From contig CAUEEP010000731.1 of assembly GCA_958450365.1 (NCBI GenBank), positions 1,922,501 to 1,986,500 on the forward strand: DNA of 64,000 nucleotides, in the 5' to 3' direction. The text below holds more notes on this DNA, generated by a model. That model was not told the origin of the DNA. It saw only the letters and a program-made list of their open reading frames with translations, and did no database searches. Numbering within the stretch: position 1 is the stretch's first letter. Origin of the DNA: Mesorhabditis belari. Taxonomy: Eukaryota > Nematoda > Chromadorea > Rhabditida > Rhabditidae. The DNA is not shown here.

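Overview
The window looks like nuclear DNA of a nematode. It is AT-rich, the splice acceptors are short TTTCAG/TTTTAG types, and nearly the whole 64 kb is one multi-exon gene on the minus strand, broken by long introns full of miniature inverted-repeat elements. I could not fix the genus. The gene is the perlecan homologue, the C. elegans unc-52 type. It enters at the right edge already inside laminin-like domain III and leaves at the left edge inside the part specific to the longest isoform class. I could thread about 74 coding exons on the minus strand, all joining in consistent phase except for one frameshift near position 420.

Layout in transcript order (right to left): a 12-nt microexon (63309-63320); laminin IV-A domain 1 (61547 to 48906), whose largest intron (48970-59053, 10 kb) holds a separate plus-strand gene; laminin-EGF block 1 (48510-47237); laminin IV-A domain 2 (47014-44213); laminin-EGF block 2 (44109-40672). 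An exon that either splices on or reads through to a stop at 40484 follows; reading through ends the protein after domain III. Domain IV then follows: 15 Ig domains from 38304 to 3450, interrupted by proline-rich linker exons at 31892-31731, 30195-30100 and 23787-23386, and by a cluster of nine small symmetric phase-1 exons at 14225-11879. A second choice exon (3570-3304) either reads to a stop after the last of these Ig domains or uses an internal donor at 3450 to join a 16th Ig domain (1139-355). The two stop exons match the known short (domains I-III), medium (I-IV) and long (I-V) classes of UNC-52.

The nested gene (54578-56896, plus strand, five exons) encodes a small protein of 124 residues that I do not recognise. 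All the remaining DNA is intron. It carries three abundant families of short palindromic elements (called A, B and C here), several TA-flanked Tc1/mariner-type non-autonomous elements, a deleted mariner transposase copy (25495-26433), large inverted repeats (notably 61653-63122), tandem repeats and a degenerate tRNA-like sequence. The A and B elements lie strikingly often just downstream of splice donors. The perlecan product would be secreted into basement membranes, where the C. elegans protein links muscle attachment sites to the matrix; three RGD tripeptides are visible in the domains here.
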